Below are positions 1 through 8,234 of a stretch of 13,035 nt of DNA, piece by piece. Positions within the stretch are counted from its first letter, which is position 1. The number at the start of each line of letters is the position of its first letter. Both the position numbers and the translations under genes were made by a program. The stretch comes from Stramenopiles sp. TOSAG23-2 (taxonomy: Eukaryota; Sar): contig LT649820.1 in assembly GCA_900128395.1 (NCBI GenBank), positions 1 through 13,035 of the forward strand, in the 5' to 3' direction. A model generated the notes under the pieces. The model ran no database searches, had not been told where the DNA came from, and worked only from the letters and a program-made list of their open reading frames with translations.

Positions 1-1
1 G

Positions 2-436
2 AATGGCTACAGAGATGATATGACATTGAAAGAAATGGTGAGTCAAGTCGGTAGAGATAGGTATGGTAATGAATGTACACCTTTAATGGCAGCTGCAGGG
101 AACGAACATGTACAACTAGCTGAACATTTAATTGAACAAGGTGAAGCTGATCCTAATATTGCAGATAGTTATGGATGTAATGCATTACATGTAGCAGCAC
201 GTTATAACAGAACGACTACTGAGTTGATTCAATTGTTGTTAACGCATATGCCTCTTGATAGTATTAATAAGAAGAACGGGTGGGGACGCACTCCCCTGGA
301 CAATGCATATCGTAATAATCGTAGTCCAATTCGCCAAGAGATCATTGCACTTTTACGTTCAAAAGGTGGAAAAGCAAATTATCATGATGCAAATGGTAGA
401 TATGTAAGAGAAGGTAATGGTGATTTAAATCATTAA
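2..436 (+). CDS. Ankyrin-repeat protein, C-terminal part (5' end lies outside the window)
   Basis: The frame is open from base 2, before the first in-frame ATG at 20, so this is the 3' end of a larger gene rather than a complete 138-residue protein. It encodes about three ankyrin repeats. The motifs TPLMAAA, NALHVAAR and TPLDNAY mark the first helix of successive repeats, each followed by a helix such as LAEHLIEQG, LIQLLLTHM and IIALLRSKGG. Ankyrin repeats are protein-binding scaffolds, and no catalytic domain is visible here, so the partner and role cannot be stated. The tail after the last repeat (KANYHDANGRYVREGNGDLNH region) is short, polar and rich in Gly/Asn. The gene converges with the CAF1 gene, with 368 bp between stop codons. 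The stop codon TAA at 434-436 overlaps the start of a strong inverted repeat. The fold is certain; the identity is not. Confidence 0.85.
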   Translation, partial: NGYRDDMTLKEMVSQVGRDRYGNECTPLMAAAGNEHVQLAEHLIEQGEADPNIADSYGCNALHVAARYNRTTTELIQLLLTHMPLDSINKKNGWGRTPLDNAYRNNRSPIRQEIIALLRSKGGKANYHDANGRYVREGNGDLNH

Positions 437-487
437 AAAATGGGTTTTACTCACACACACACATAAAATTTTTGTGTACCCATTTTT
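435..487. terminator. Inverted repeat at the 3' end of the ankyrin gene, possible 3'-end or termination signal
   Basis: AAAAATGGGT at 436-445 is the exact reverse complement of ACCCATTTTT at 478-487. Inside it, an AC-rich stretch (452-462) can pair partly with TTGTGT (472-477), extending the stem. The repeat begins on the stop codon, so it would fold in the 3' UTR of the ankyrin mRNA. The CAF1 transcript from the other strand could also carry it. A termination role is inferred from position only. Confidence 0.35.
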
Positions 488-804
488 GATTTATAATGTG
501 TTATATGTGTAATTTATGCCCTGTATCCAATATTACATGTATATATATATTAATATTAAATATTTTTAAAAAACATTTCCGAGTACGTAACACACTCTCC
601 CCACACCTCTCTCGTCCCCCTTCTTGCTTTTCAACAATTTCTCTTTCTTTAAAGCTTTTGCCTTTGTGATATTTCTAAATTTTTATATGATATACGTATA
701 TAAAATTCACACCACTCACTTCCTGATAATATATATATATTATATATACATGTAACACCACTATCTTGACTCTTAAACCAGGTATATCCATATATATATA
801 TATA
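488..804. other. Intergenic region between the convergent ankyrin and CAF1 genes
   Basis: This AT-rich region has alternating TA tracts at 728-748 and 790-805, the second ending on the CAF1 stop codon. A C/T-rich patch lies at about 592-660 on the plus strand. No open reading frame, tRNA-like fold or clear AATAAA signal is visible on either strand. Confidence 0.6.
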
Positions 805-2202
805 TTAATCAAAACGTGGTGCACGATCAACACCTAAACCATATAAAATGGATTCATAATCTTTGCGCAATGTACCACCAAAGATAACATCACGTAATTT
901 GAAAAATACTTGTCCAGTCAACAAACTATCACTACCTGCTTGATGCATTTGTCCAATTCTTTCTACTTGTAAATCTTCACCTAAACGATTTAAACCACCT
1001 TCGAAACCATTTCCCATTTTCGCCATGTATTTTTCATCATAAATAGATGGAAAATACGTACGCATTAATGCGAAAAAACCATCTTCCGTCTCTGGCAACG
1101 GTTTACACGTTAAAACTTTTAATAAATATCCAAAATCATAACCACCATGAAATGTAATCCATGTCACACCTGGCATCAATACTAAGCCTGAACTAATCAA
1201 AAGTTCCCCAAAATCATGTACATCAATGCCCCTCGCATTATGTTGCTTAAAATCTATGCCGGAATGTTGTAAAAGTTCAATGGAATCTTGTGCAAACATA
1301 TCATCGTCTAAACTAAATCGAAAATTAAATTGCCAACATGGACAATCTGGTGCCAATTCTCCATTTTCATCGAAAAATGCAACACCTAGTTGTATGATTT
1401 TTAATAAATCTACATTACATCTTAAAGTTTGATATTGTTGATCTGTTGTGACAGAATCTGCAATTGGACGTGCTACTACACCTGGAAACTCCGTATCCAT
1501 CGCTATATATTTATATTTTGATATTAATTTACGTATGTATCCTATTTCTTGTATCAACTTATCGTTGTAAACATCTCTGATTTCTAAATGTTTCCCTTTA
1601 TATTGAAAAACAGTTGCCTTTGATTTGATTGGAATTTTACGAATATTATTATTACTACTACTATTCATTGATGTTGTTGTTACTGCTGCTGTTGTTTCTG
1701 TTGTTGTTGCTGCTGCTGCTGCTGCAGTTGTAGACGTGCCATTGTTTGCATTGTAATTCTCCCCATTTCCTTGTTCTTGTTGCTGCTGCTGCTGTTGTTG
1801 TTGGCGTTGCTGCTGTATAAATTGTTGTTGTTGTAAAGCAGATAGTGCAACACCACCAGCACCACTTGTTGATGGTGCTACTGGGTTGATATTATTTGTA
1901 CTATTACCACCTCTAACACCACCATTTCCAATAAAACTATTAAAACCACCTTTATTTTGTTGATTGAAACTTCCCATGTTAAAACCATTGTTACCTGGGT
2001 CTTTGTTGCCATTGTTACCACGTAAAGAGTTTAACAATTCTACACCACTATTATTACTATTATTGTTACTACTATTGTTACTATTATTATTATTATTATT
2101 AGTTACCATAGGTGATACCGCAACTTGTCCTGGATTTGAATATACTGAATTTTTAAAATTACCTGATATTGCTGATCCAACATTTCCATTGTTATAATTC
2201 AT
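805..2202 (-). CDS. CAF1: CAF1/CNOT7-family mRNA deadenylase (CCR4-NOT complex) with polyN/polyQ N-terminal extension
   Basis: This 465-residue protein carries the DEDD 3'-5' exoribonuclease domain of CAF1/POP2/CNOT7 in about residues 195-460. CAF1 shortens mRNA poly(A) tails in the cytoplasm as part of CCR4-NOT. The catalytic acids are visible: D236 and E238 in AMDTEFPG, D356 in HGGYDFGYL and D425 in HQAGSDSLLT. H420, five residues before the last Asp, fits the DEDDh arrangement. The block RCNVDLLKIIQLG is also typical of the family. Residues 1-190 are extra compared with the roughly 285-residue animal enzyme. They are low complexity: Asn-rich at 35-52, Gln-rich at 124-142 and Ala/Thr-rich at 156-177. 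The ATG at 2202 is the first in frame; Met32 and Met179 are alternative starts, and Met179 would give an enzyme of ordinary length. The gene is divergent from RPN5. The family call is secure. Confidence 0.97.
   Translation of the reverse strand: MNYNNGNVGSAISGNFKNSVYSNPGQVAVSPMVTNNNNNNSNNSSNNNSNNSGVELLNSLRGNNGNKDPGNNGFNMGSFNQQNKGGFNSFIGNGGVRGGNSTNNINPVAPSTSGAGGVALSALQQQQFIQQQRQQQQQQQQQEQGNGENYNANNGTSTTAAAAAATTTETTAAVTTTSMNSSSNNNIRKIPIKSKATVFQYKGKHLEIRDVYNDKLIQEIGYIRKLISKYKYIAMDTEFPGVVARPIADSVTTDQQYQTLRCNVDLLKIIQLGVAFFDENGELAPDCPCWQFNFRFSLDDDMFAQDSIELLQHSGIDFKQHNARGIDVHDFGELLISSGLVLMPGVTWITFHGGYDFGYLLKVLTCKPLPETEDGFFALMRTYFPSIYDEKYMAKMGNGFEGGLNRLGEDLQVERIGQMHQAGSDSLLTGQVFFKLRDVIFGGTLRKDYESILYGLGVDRAPRFD
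1672..2100 (-). repeat. Homopolymer-coding low-complexity DNA inside CAF1 (polyN, polyQ, polyA/T)
   Basis: Triplet-repeat DNA encodes an Asn/Ser run (about 2047-2100, mostly AAT/AAC), a Gln run (about 1777-1833, mixed CAG/CAA) and an Ala/Thr run (about 1672-1737). Mixed synonymous codons within the Gln run suggest it is not a very recent single-codon expansion. Such tracts usually vary in length between strains. Confidence 0.85.
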
Positions 2203-2215
2203 AGTTGTGTATATG

Positions 2216-2278
2216 TATATATATATATATATTGAGTTGCACTTTTAAATCGTCTCGATATATATATATATATATATA
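2216..2278. promoter_or_regulatory. Paired TA-dinucleotide tracts just upstream of the CAF1 start
   Basis: Two strictly alternating TA tracts, 2216-2232 (17 nt) and 2258-2278 (21 nt), lie 14-76 nt upstream of the CAF1 ATG. They fall in the likely 5' UTR or core promoter. Similar tracts precede the RPN5, DUF7705-like and Cys-rich genes. A promoter or transcription-start role is inferred from this recurrence; no start-site sequence can be proven. Confidence 0.35.
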
Positions 2279-2759
2279 AAAGTGTTCTATCACTAATATA
2301 TCTCTCGTACAACTTTGTCTGTTCTTCTCTCTCTCTCTGGTGATTATTATTGTGTTTGTACTAAAAGTGTTTATTCAATATTTATAATTTGATCGTCGAG
2401 TAGATTGTGTGAAAATATTGGGAATAAATAGTGTTGTGTATCAGGGTTTTATGTGCTAGAATAGGTAATAGATAATATTAATATTAGGTATGTATACCCT
2501 ATTATATATCACTGCTTTTGGAGTTTTAACGAGCACTTTTCGTATGCTGTGTGTATATTGTAATTTTGACCTATTTTTTTAAAAAAATATTCACCATTTT
2601 TTTTTTTCTTTTATTAGATTTATAGCAACTGTGATATTTCCTTCTTAAATAAAATGGGGATTCCAATTGAGAAAATATAGATCAATTTCGAAAAATCTGG
2701 TGTTTTTGTCTAAATTCCTATCTATATTTAGTAGTGTTTACGTTACCATTAACAGTATT

Positions 2760-2890
2760 TTGCGAAAAGAGGCATCCGCAACACTTGCCTTCCAAATACC
2801 TTATCATGTTTCTTTTTTCCTACGCCCCTACCACGAGAGGTGTATTAGTATTAGTATGTGCACTAATATACCTGTATCCCAGGTTAAGGT
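2760..2890. other. Hairpin-rich patch of higher GC in the CAF1/RPN5 divergent region
   Basis: This patch is less AT-rich than its surroundings and has no ATG-initiated reading frame of useful length. It can form small stem-loops: AGGCA/TGCCT (2770-2774 with 2786-2790), TATTAGT/ACTAATA (2849-2855 with 2862-2868, loop of 6) and, two bases later, ACCTG/CAGGT (2870-2874 with 2880-2884, loop of 5). It could be a small non-coding RNA, a structured leader or a promoter element. No known RNA family is recognised. Confidence 0.3.
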
Positions 2891-2918
2891 GAATACGATG
2901 GTAATGGTCGAATAATAT

Positions 2919-2940
2919 TTTAGCACTTTTTTTTTGTTGA

Positions 2941-2976
<36 letters not shown>

Positions 2977-2984
2977 AATTTTAA

Positions 2985-3058
<74 letters not shown>

Positions 3059-3098
3059 AGCACTTTTTTTTTGTTGACAAAAAAAAAAAAAAAAAAAA
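2919..3098. repeat. Duplicated T9/A-tract palindrome unit with very long poly(A) tracts
   Basis: An identical 23-nt unit, TTTAGCAC followed by nine T and GTTGAC, occurs at 2919-2941 and 3056-3078, 137 bp apart. Each copy runs straight into an A tract: 32 A at 2942-2973 and 20 A at 3079-3098. The T9-GT and AC-A9 parts of each unit form a near-perfect palindrome with a 2-nt centre. Between the copies lies a short TTTAATTTTAAAT link and a run of 69 A (2987-3055). This looks like a local tandem duplication followed by slippage. Long A tracts exclude nucleosomes, so the site could form part of the divergent promoter. Exact lengths are uncertain because sequencing of such runs is error-prone. Confidence 0.85.
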
Positions 3099-3171
3099 TA
3101 AAAATAAAAATTGAATTTGAATGAATAAAAAAAGACATTCAATATAAATTTAAAACACGTCTACATCTTAC

Positions 3172-3193
3172 TCGTCGCCGTCGTCGTCGTCGT
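3172..3193. repeat. (CGT)n microsatellite upstream of RPN5
   Basis: Seven near-perfect TCG/CGT triplets, with one CGC interruption, occur about 100 nt before the RPN5 ATG. The GC-rich triplet array stands out in an otherwise A/T-rich leader and lies outside any reading frame. Confidence 0.75.
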
Positions 3194-3219
3194 AAACTCA
3201 AAACAGAAACAAAATACAT

Positions 3220-3241
3220 TTATATATATATATATATATAT
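3220..3241. promoter_or_regulatory. TA-dinucleotide tract upstream of RPN5
   Basis: A 22-nt alternating TA tract ends about 50 nt before the RPN5 start codon. It is comparable in nature and position to the tracts before three other genes of this window. A core-promoter or 5' UTR role is inferred only. Confidence 0.35.
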
Positions 3242-3290
3242 TTATATTTATAATAACAACAGAAGAAAAACATTGCATACACACGCAACA

Positions 3291-4757
3291 ATGTCGACAC
3301 CAATGGAAGTGGAACCTATTGCTATGGAAGTGGAAAAAGATGATGAAAGTAAAAAAAATAATAATGACGAAAAGAAAAAACCACGTAAAAAACGTGAAAT
3401 TAACGCTTGGGACGTGAAAGTAACGAAAAAAGATTTTAATCCTGAAATTGATGCTGCATTGGCAAAAGCAAATGAATTTGCAAAAGATGGAAATTTAAAA
3501 GATGCCGTAGCAGCATTGTTACCATTGGAAAAAGCAACTAGAGTTGCACAAGATGCACCAGCATGTACGAAAGTAGTATTAGGTATTACTACAATATGTT
3601 TTGACGATCCAACTGATGGCTTTCAAACTGCAATTTCTACTGTCACCATGTTAGCAAAAAGACGTTCAGCATTGCAAACGCCAATTTTAAAAATGGTACA
3701 AAAAGCAATGGATTATATTGAAAAATCACCATCCGAGGAACGAAAAGTTGCGTTGATTGAAGCATTGCGTGCAGTGACGGAAGGTAAAATATTTTTGGAA
3801 CTTGAAAGTGCACGTTTAACAAGACAATTAGCAGCTATTAAAGAAAAAAATGGTGACATAGCAGAAGCAGCAACGATTATGCAAGAAACTGCGGTGGAAA
3901 CGATTGGTTCCATGGAAGGAAGGGAAAAAACAGATTTCATCTTGGAACAAATACGATTATGTTTAGCAAAGAAAGATTATGTACGTGCTGATATTATTGG
4001 TAAAAAAATTAAACGTGATCGTTTAATTAAACAAGGATTTCATGATTTGAAATTACGTCATTGTGATTTAATGACTGAATTTAATACACATAAAAAAAAT
4101 ATGTTAGCATTAGCAAATGATTTTTTATCACGTTTCAATACACCTTCAGTACAAGAAGATCCAAATTTGTGGAAGCCAGCATTGGAGCGCGTAGTATTAT
4201 ACATAGCACTTGCTCCATACGGTAAAGATCAACAACAACTTTTAAATCGTGTATTTAAAGAACCAAAATTGGTTGAAATAGTAGATTTTAAATGGTTATT
4301 GAAAACAATGCTTACACCAGAAATTTCATTGGAAATTTTGAAAAAAGATTCATTAACGAAACATGATATTTTTTCCGGAAAAGAATGGAACTCCACTGAA
4401 ACTGGTGTGGAGCGTGGTACGGACTATTTTAAAATTTTACGTCGACGTGTGATGGAAATGAATGCACGCGTTGTATCTCAATATTATAAACGTATACGAT
4501 TAGAACGCATGTCAACTTTACTTGCTGTGGAACAAGGTGAATTGGAAAATATTTTATCTGATATGGTTAGTGATAATGCATTATATTGTAAAATTGATCG
4601 ACCAATGGGTATTGTAAGTTTTGTGAAAAATCAAAGCCCAGAAGCTGTACTGGATCAATGGTCAAATGATGTATCTACAATGTTAACTTTGATTGATCAA
4701 ACGTGTCATTTAATAGCAAAAGAAAACATGGTAAATCAAGCTTCCGGTGGAAAGTAA
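3291..4757 (+). CDS. RPN5: 26S proteasome non-ATPase regulatory subunit 12 (lid subunit RPN5/PSMD12)
   Basis: This 488-residue protein matches RPN5/PSMD12, a PCI-domain scaffold of the 19S lid that helps hold and position the deubiquitinase RPN11. It acts in ubiquitin-dependent protein breakdown in cytosol and nucleus. Length is close to that of animal and fungal RPN5 (about 445-460), with an extra charged N-terminus (residues 1-35, rich in Lys, Asn, Glu). Helical repeats fill about residues 45-290, including TRQLAAIKEKNGDIAEAA. The PCI winged-helix part lies at about 390-446, with the family-typical RIRLERMSTLLAVEQGELE and DRPMGIVSF. A C-terminal helix follows (about 450-482), as needed for the lid helical bundle. 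The frame extends upstream to a TTG at 3273, but ATG at 3291, preceded by ACAACA, is the first true start. The gene is divergent from CAF1 and convergent with the NDUFAF4-like gene. Confidence 0.97.
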   Translation: MSTPMEVEPIAMEVEKDDESKKNNNDEKKKPRKKREINAWDVKVTKKDFNPEIDAALAKANEFAKDGNLKDAVAALLPLEKATRVAQDAPACTKVVLGITTICFDDPTDGFQTAISTVTMLAKRRSALQTPILKMVQKAMDYIEKSPSEERKVALIEALRAVTEGKIFLELESARLTRQLAAIKEKNGDIAEAATIMQETAVETIGSMEGREKTDFILEQIRLCLAKKDYVRADIIGKKIKRDRLIKQGFHDLKLRHCDLMTEFNTHKKNMLALANDFLSRFNTPSVQEDPNLWKPALERVVLYIALAPYGKDQQQLLNRVFKEPKLVEIVDFKWLLKTMLTPEISLEILKKDSLTKHDIFSGKEWNSTETGVERGTDYFKILRRRVMEMNARVVSQYYKRIRLERMSTLLAVEQGELENILSDMVSDNALYCKIDRPMGIVSFVKNQSPEAVLDQWSNDVSTMLTLIDQTCHLIAKENMVNQASGGK

Positions 4758-5170
4758 AATGGGATCATACAAAATATGTTTTCGTTTTGTGTGGTTTTGA
4801 TGTGATGGAATGATTGATTATACAGAAATGACTTTCATATTATGACTATATATATATATATATCTGATATCAGCAAGTGTTTTTTGTTGGTACATAGACA
4901 CAATGGATGTTGTGTATTCGAGGAGAGAGAGCGAGAGATTCGAGAGAGAATAGTGTGTGTGTGTGTATTTATTTAAAAAATGATGCGTGATAATAATATT
5001 ATACAATATTTTTTCAACAATCTTTTCTGTCAGTACGACACTGTCATAAATGTTAGGTGGGCGTGCATTTACACACACTGGGTATATCTCCTCTCACCGG
5101 TTTAAATGACACTCTGAATGTGTAATCAGAGTCGCTAAAACTAATATTATTTTTTACAAAAACTCACTTT
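4758..5170. other. Convergent intergenic region after RPN5 with simple repeats
   Basis: This 413-bp stretch separates the stop codons of RPN5 and the NDUFAF4-like gene. It holds a TA tract (4847-4863), a GA-rich tract (about 4921-4950), a (GT)n tract (4953-4966) and one clean inverted repeat at 5111-5132. Reading frames here are interrupted or low complexity, and none resembles a protein I know. Confidence 0.6.
5111..5132. terminator. Small perfect hairpin near the 3' end of the NDUFAF4-like gene
   Basis: ACTCTGA at 5111-5117 and TCAGAGT at 5126-5132 form a perfect 7-bp stem with an 8-nt loop. The hairpin ends 38 nt beyond the stop codon of the minus-strand gene, so it probably lies in its 3' UTR. 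A role in 3'-end formation or mRNA stability is inferred from position only. Confidence 0.25.
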
Positions 5171-5746
5171 TTATTTATCATTTAATTTATCATACGTATC
5201 TTTTCCATATGGCCATAATCCTAATGTTACAATTTCATCCCCTTCGACTGTATTTACATTGTCCGATAATGCATGGTATTTTAATAATAAATTCACAACA
5301 TCTTTATCCATTGCATATCTTTCAGATAAATTATTTATATCTGGTAATTGATAATTATTTTCAGTATAATATTTATGACTATATTCTAACATTTCTTGTA
5401 CAATTTTTGTTTTCACTTTTTTATCTGATATGGTATCTAAGAGCTTCCCTTTCCCATCGTTTTTTTCTTTTATTACATGATCTTGTTTTGATTGTATTGC
5501 ACCGTGCAATGCTTCCATATTTTTCACTAATGTATCATTATATTCTTGATCTTTCATTGCTTGTATTTGATATGTTTCATCGTCTTTTAATTCTTCTGTT
5601 GCACGTATTGTGTTCGATGTTGGTAAACGTTCAATTTGATCTTTTGTTAATGTTGTTGGTCTACGACTTGCTACTGCACGTTCAACATTGGCTAATGTTT
5701 GTTTAGTCGATGCTTTTAATGCTGATTTTGCTACTTTTTGTCCCAT
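5171..5746 (-). CDS. NDUFAF4: NDUFAF4-like mitochondrial complex I assembly factor
   Basis: This is a 191-residue, basic, helical protein. Its layout follows NDUFAF4 (HRPAP20, about 175 residues in human), which helps build the Q module of respiratory complex I. Three points support this: an MG start that could be myristoylated (MGQKVAKS, although the Ser/Thr favoured at the sixth position is Ala), a SRRPTTLTKDQIERLP segment at 27-42 resembling the family's N-terminal Arg/Pro/Ser/Thr motif, and a conserved C-terminal element at 141-159 where KDVVNLLLKYHAL parallels the human KDVNSLLKYF block. The middle (50-110) is charged and variable. There is no classical cleaved targeting peptide, as in the animal protein. 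The gene starts at ATG 5746, with a TA-rich tract about 90 nt upstream. The match is from motif recall, so the assignment is probable rather than certain. Confidence 0.7.
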   Translation of the reverse strand: MGQKVAKSALKASTKQTLANVERAVASRRPTTLTKDQIERLPTSNTIRATEELKDDETYQIQAMKDQEYNDTLVKNMEALHGAIQSKQDHVIKEKNDGKGKLLDTISDKKVKTKIVQEMLEYSHKYYTENNYQLPDINNLSERYAMDKDVVNLLLKYHALSDNVNTVEGDEIVTLGLWPYGKDTYDKLNDK

Positions 5747-6337
5747 GATTGATTAGTAGTCATTTGGTTCTGTTACACTTTTTGTTCCTTTGGTTTCTAT
5801 CTTTCTTGTCGATTTGGTATTTGTATTTTTTTATATATAAATCTATATATATTTTTATTTTGATGTTGTTGTTCGATGAAGAAGGTTTATGATTTGTTGG
5901 GAATCAATCAATAATATAATATATTAATAACACTGTACAGTATGGGAAATTAAAATAAATATAATAGTATCATATACTGGCAACATATGCACTGTAGAAT
6001 TAAAGCTCATCCCCAATTATAATATGGTTAAAATCTAAAGTTATATAATAATTTTACTTCTCATGTTAAGTAATATGCTCAATACTCAATCGCAAGAATA
6101 ATATATGCTATCCTACTATAATAAAGCTCTCATGCTCCGCCGCAAGCTCTCATGCGCCACCACCAATTATATATAACATTTTGCAATACACTCTGTATAT
6201 ATATATACCATCGTTATATGTATATATAAGTTAATTCAGTATTTTCATATCCATTGCTGTACATATATTATTAAAAAAAATACAAATATCTCTTAGTAAA
6301 TATATATACAATAAAAATTTATATACTTCGTATTTTT
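5747..6337. other. Intergenic region between the NDUFAF4-like and DUF7705-like genes
   Basis: This 591-bp region is upstream of the NDUFAF4-like gene and downstream of the DUF7705-like gene, both on the minus strand. It is AT-rich, with short TA tracts at about 5833-5850 and 6197-6207. No reading frame, tRNA or convincing polyadenylation signal is seen. The one unusual part is a GC-richer short repeat at 6124-6165. Confidence 0.6.
6124..6155. repeat. Short direct repeat in a GC-rich patch
   Basis: AAGCTCTCATGC occurs at 6124-6135 and 6144-6155, a period of 20 bp. Each copy is followed by a CGCC-type sequence. A diverged relative (AAAGCTCAT, then CCCCAATTATAAT) lies at 6003-6023, and the tandem copies are likewise followed by ACCAATTATA. 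This may be the trace of a small dispersed repeat; no function can be assigned. Confidence 0.5.
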
Positions 6338-8230
6338 TTATAATAACACATCAAAATCGCTAATGAAAAATTCAGTATCATGTGTGCTAGTGCCTAATCC
6401 AGTTTCTGGCCCTATATTTAACGTGATAATTTCAATAGGTTCTTTAGCCATACATGGAAACCAAATTTGTTGCCACAATTTTCCGACATGTAACTCATGC
6501 ATTTTTGCATCCCCAATAAAACCATCACTTGAATTTATTGGAAAACCATAAGCATTCCAAATTGGATGGGGGGATATTTTATAAATAGATTGACCATTTG
6601 AATTTGACATTGGATCACAGCACGGCACATTGATACATTCTGAACAGCTAGTGCATGGGCAACAATATTGTTTGTATGCATTATATGGAAAATGCTGTTT
6701 ATTTTCACGAGAGACTTTTGTTCCATTTCGTAAGATATGAAACAACGGGCATCCGTTGATTGAATCCTTGGAACAACTTCCACCACCAATACCATAATCT
6801 AACAAAACTTGTTGGTGCACATTTCTATTTGTATTACTATATGGCCTGCAATTTTTCCCAGTGATTTGGTCCCAGCAAGCCTCCATATTTAATAAATACC
6901 AAGATCCAATGCCACCACTCCCAACATTGTTTTTTGTAATATTAAGGAAAAAACGAACAATAAAATCTTGACCAACATGTACTTTTTCAGCAATCATTCC
7001 TCTTCCATCATATGCTTGATTTCCTTTCACGCCTTGGGATATATCTACACCGAAGTATGTGCAAATCCATGGGTACAATGTCGATACGCGTTGATATACG
7101 CGAACAATAGCTTTATTTAATGTAGGAGACCATTCCCAACTCCATATTCCAAGCGACTGATTTTTTGGAAAGTCTTCTTCCTTCACTTTTAAATTGGCAT
7201 CTAATTCAAACGTCCAGTTGAAACTACCAAATAAATTGGATGAATTCGGATCTGTAAATTGAGTCATGACCTTTGCTTGATTCATTGGCAAATTATTAAA
7301 TTTTAACATACTTGGTTTTGTCGTAGCAAAAATACTCCCTTTTGGTGGTTTGTTGTCGCTGTGCTCGTTTTTTGGACATCTTTTGGTCGATGCATTAACT
7401 GCTGGTGGATATGGATAGGTTTTATTGAAATTTATGTAACAATATGGTAAGCAATCGTCTACCGTGCCTAAGGTTGATTGTGCATTGCCATTTTGCGACA
7501 TCAGTGTCCAAAAATAGGAAAATTCAAGAGCTGTCTCTTCACGATTCCTACGGATTTTTGTATATTTTTTTTTACACTTCTCTGCAAGATAATGTTCCTT
7601 ACTCACTGCTAGCCATTCATCATCAAGAAGATTTTTATTTTCAACAGCACCAGCATATTTCGTATTATCTTTCTCTGCTATAGTTTGTTTTCCATTGACA
7701 ATACAATTGGCATAACGAGGGGATGGAAGCGTTTGCTTAGGGTGGTACAAACGAGTAGCAGAGCCATATAGCAGTGAAAGATACTTTGGGCCATTTTTAT
7801 TCTTTTGTGGTACTGTATTATCTTTTAAATCACACATTACTAAAGTATTGTTTGTTGAGGACGCTTGTCGACGTGTATATGCTAGACACCAAGGGCGTTT
7901 TAAGCATTGGCTACAACACGTTTCATCTTTCGTTTCAGGTACTTTTTCAACAGAACCGAATCCAATGATTGTATTAGGCACAACAGGAGAACACGTGTCT
8001 GTAGTAGCTGGCACTACAGACATATTACTATAACCAGCCTTTGAGCACAAGTTGTAAAAAAATAATTGCATTCGTGGACCATTCCCTTTTTTCTTCCACT
8101 CCATGCCAGGGTCTCCTATAATTGAATGGTACTGACGTTTTGTCAAGATGTTTGCACTAATTACAACCGTCACGAGACACAATAAAATGCATATTGACTG
8201 AAACGTGCCATACACCATGGTTATTTTCAT
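6338..8230 (-). CDS. Secreted PAN/Apple-like protein with DUF7705-like C-terminal half
   Basis: This 630-residue protein is counted from ATG at 8230. The frame runs on to a TTG at 8305, but ATG 8230 begins a good signal peptide (residues 1-26, hydrophobic ICILLCLVTVVISA). ATG 8218, with a better AACCATGG context, is an alternative. Residues about 80-135 look like a PAN/Apple module: C80, C105, C106, C109, C115 and C133 in the arrangement CCSQC..PWCLAYT..MCDL. Residues about 335-630 resemble DUF7705, seen in plant and some protist secreted proteins. The supporting blocks are LGIWSWEWSP, AIVRVYQRVSTLYPW, YDGRGMI, YLLNMEACWD, the PHPIWNAYGFP segment, FIGD..MHELHVG and the final SDFDVLL. A Cys cluster sits at 523-538. 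Several N-glycosylation sequons (for example N338 and N357) fit export. Biochemical function is unknown to me; a cell-surface or wall role is inference. Confidence 0.75.
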   Translation of the reverse strand: MKITMVYGTFQSICILLCLVTVVISANILTKRQYHSIIGDPGMEWKKKGNGPRMQLFFYNLCSKAGYSNMSVVPATTDTCSPVVPNTIIGFGSVEKVPETKDETCCSQCLKRPWCLAYTRRQASSTNNTLVMCDLKDNTVPQKNKNGPKYLSLLYGSATRLYHPKQTLPSPRYANCIVNGKQTIAEKDNTKYAGAVENKNLLDDEWLAVSKEHYLAEKCKKKYTKIRRNREETALEFSYFWTLMSQNGNAQSTLGTVDDCLPYCYINFNKTYPYPPAVNASTKRCPKNEHSDNKPPKGSIFATTKPSMLKFNNLPMNQAKVMTQFTDPNSSNLFGSFNWTFELDANLKVKEEDFPKNQSLGIWSWEWSPTLNKAIVRVYQRVSTLYPWICTYFGVDISQGVKGNQAYDGRGMIAEKVHVGQDFIVRFFLNITKNNVGSGGIGSWYLLNMEACWDQITGKNCRPYSNTNRNVHQQVLLDYGIGGGSCSKDSINGCPLFHILRNGTKVSRENKQHFPYNAYKQYCCPCTSCSECINVPCCDPMSNSNGQSIYKISPHPIWNAYGFPINSSDGFIGDAKMHELHVGKLWQQIWFPCMAKEPIEIITLNIGPETGLGTSTHDTEFFISDFDVLL

Positions 8231-8234
8231 TTGA

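Noticed and set aside
2667-2915. 82-codon plus-strand frame in the CAF1/RPN5 spacer
   Set aside because: It begins with TTG, has no early ATG, shows no domain, and overlaps a hairpin-rich non-coding patch.
2933-3098. Retroposon with poly(A) tail
   Set aside because: No reverse transcriptase remnant, target-site duplication or processed-gene copy is seen before the A tracts. Local duplication and slippage explain it more simply.
2920-3138. 72-codon minus-strand frame, almost all Phe
   Set aside because: It is only the translation of long A tracts read on the opposite strand.
3273-3290. Six extra N-terminal codons for RPN5
   Set aside because: The upstream codon is TTG. The first ATG is at 3291 with good context, as expected for a eukaryotic gene.
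5209-5706. 165-codon plus-strand frame, Leu/Tyr/His rich
   Set aside because: It is the antisense shadow of the NDUFAF4-like gene and has no family features.
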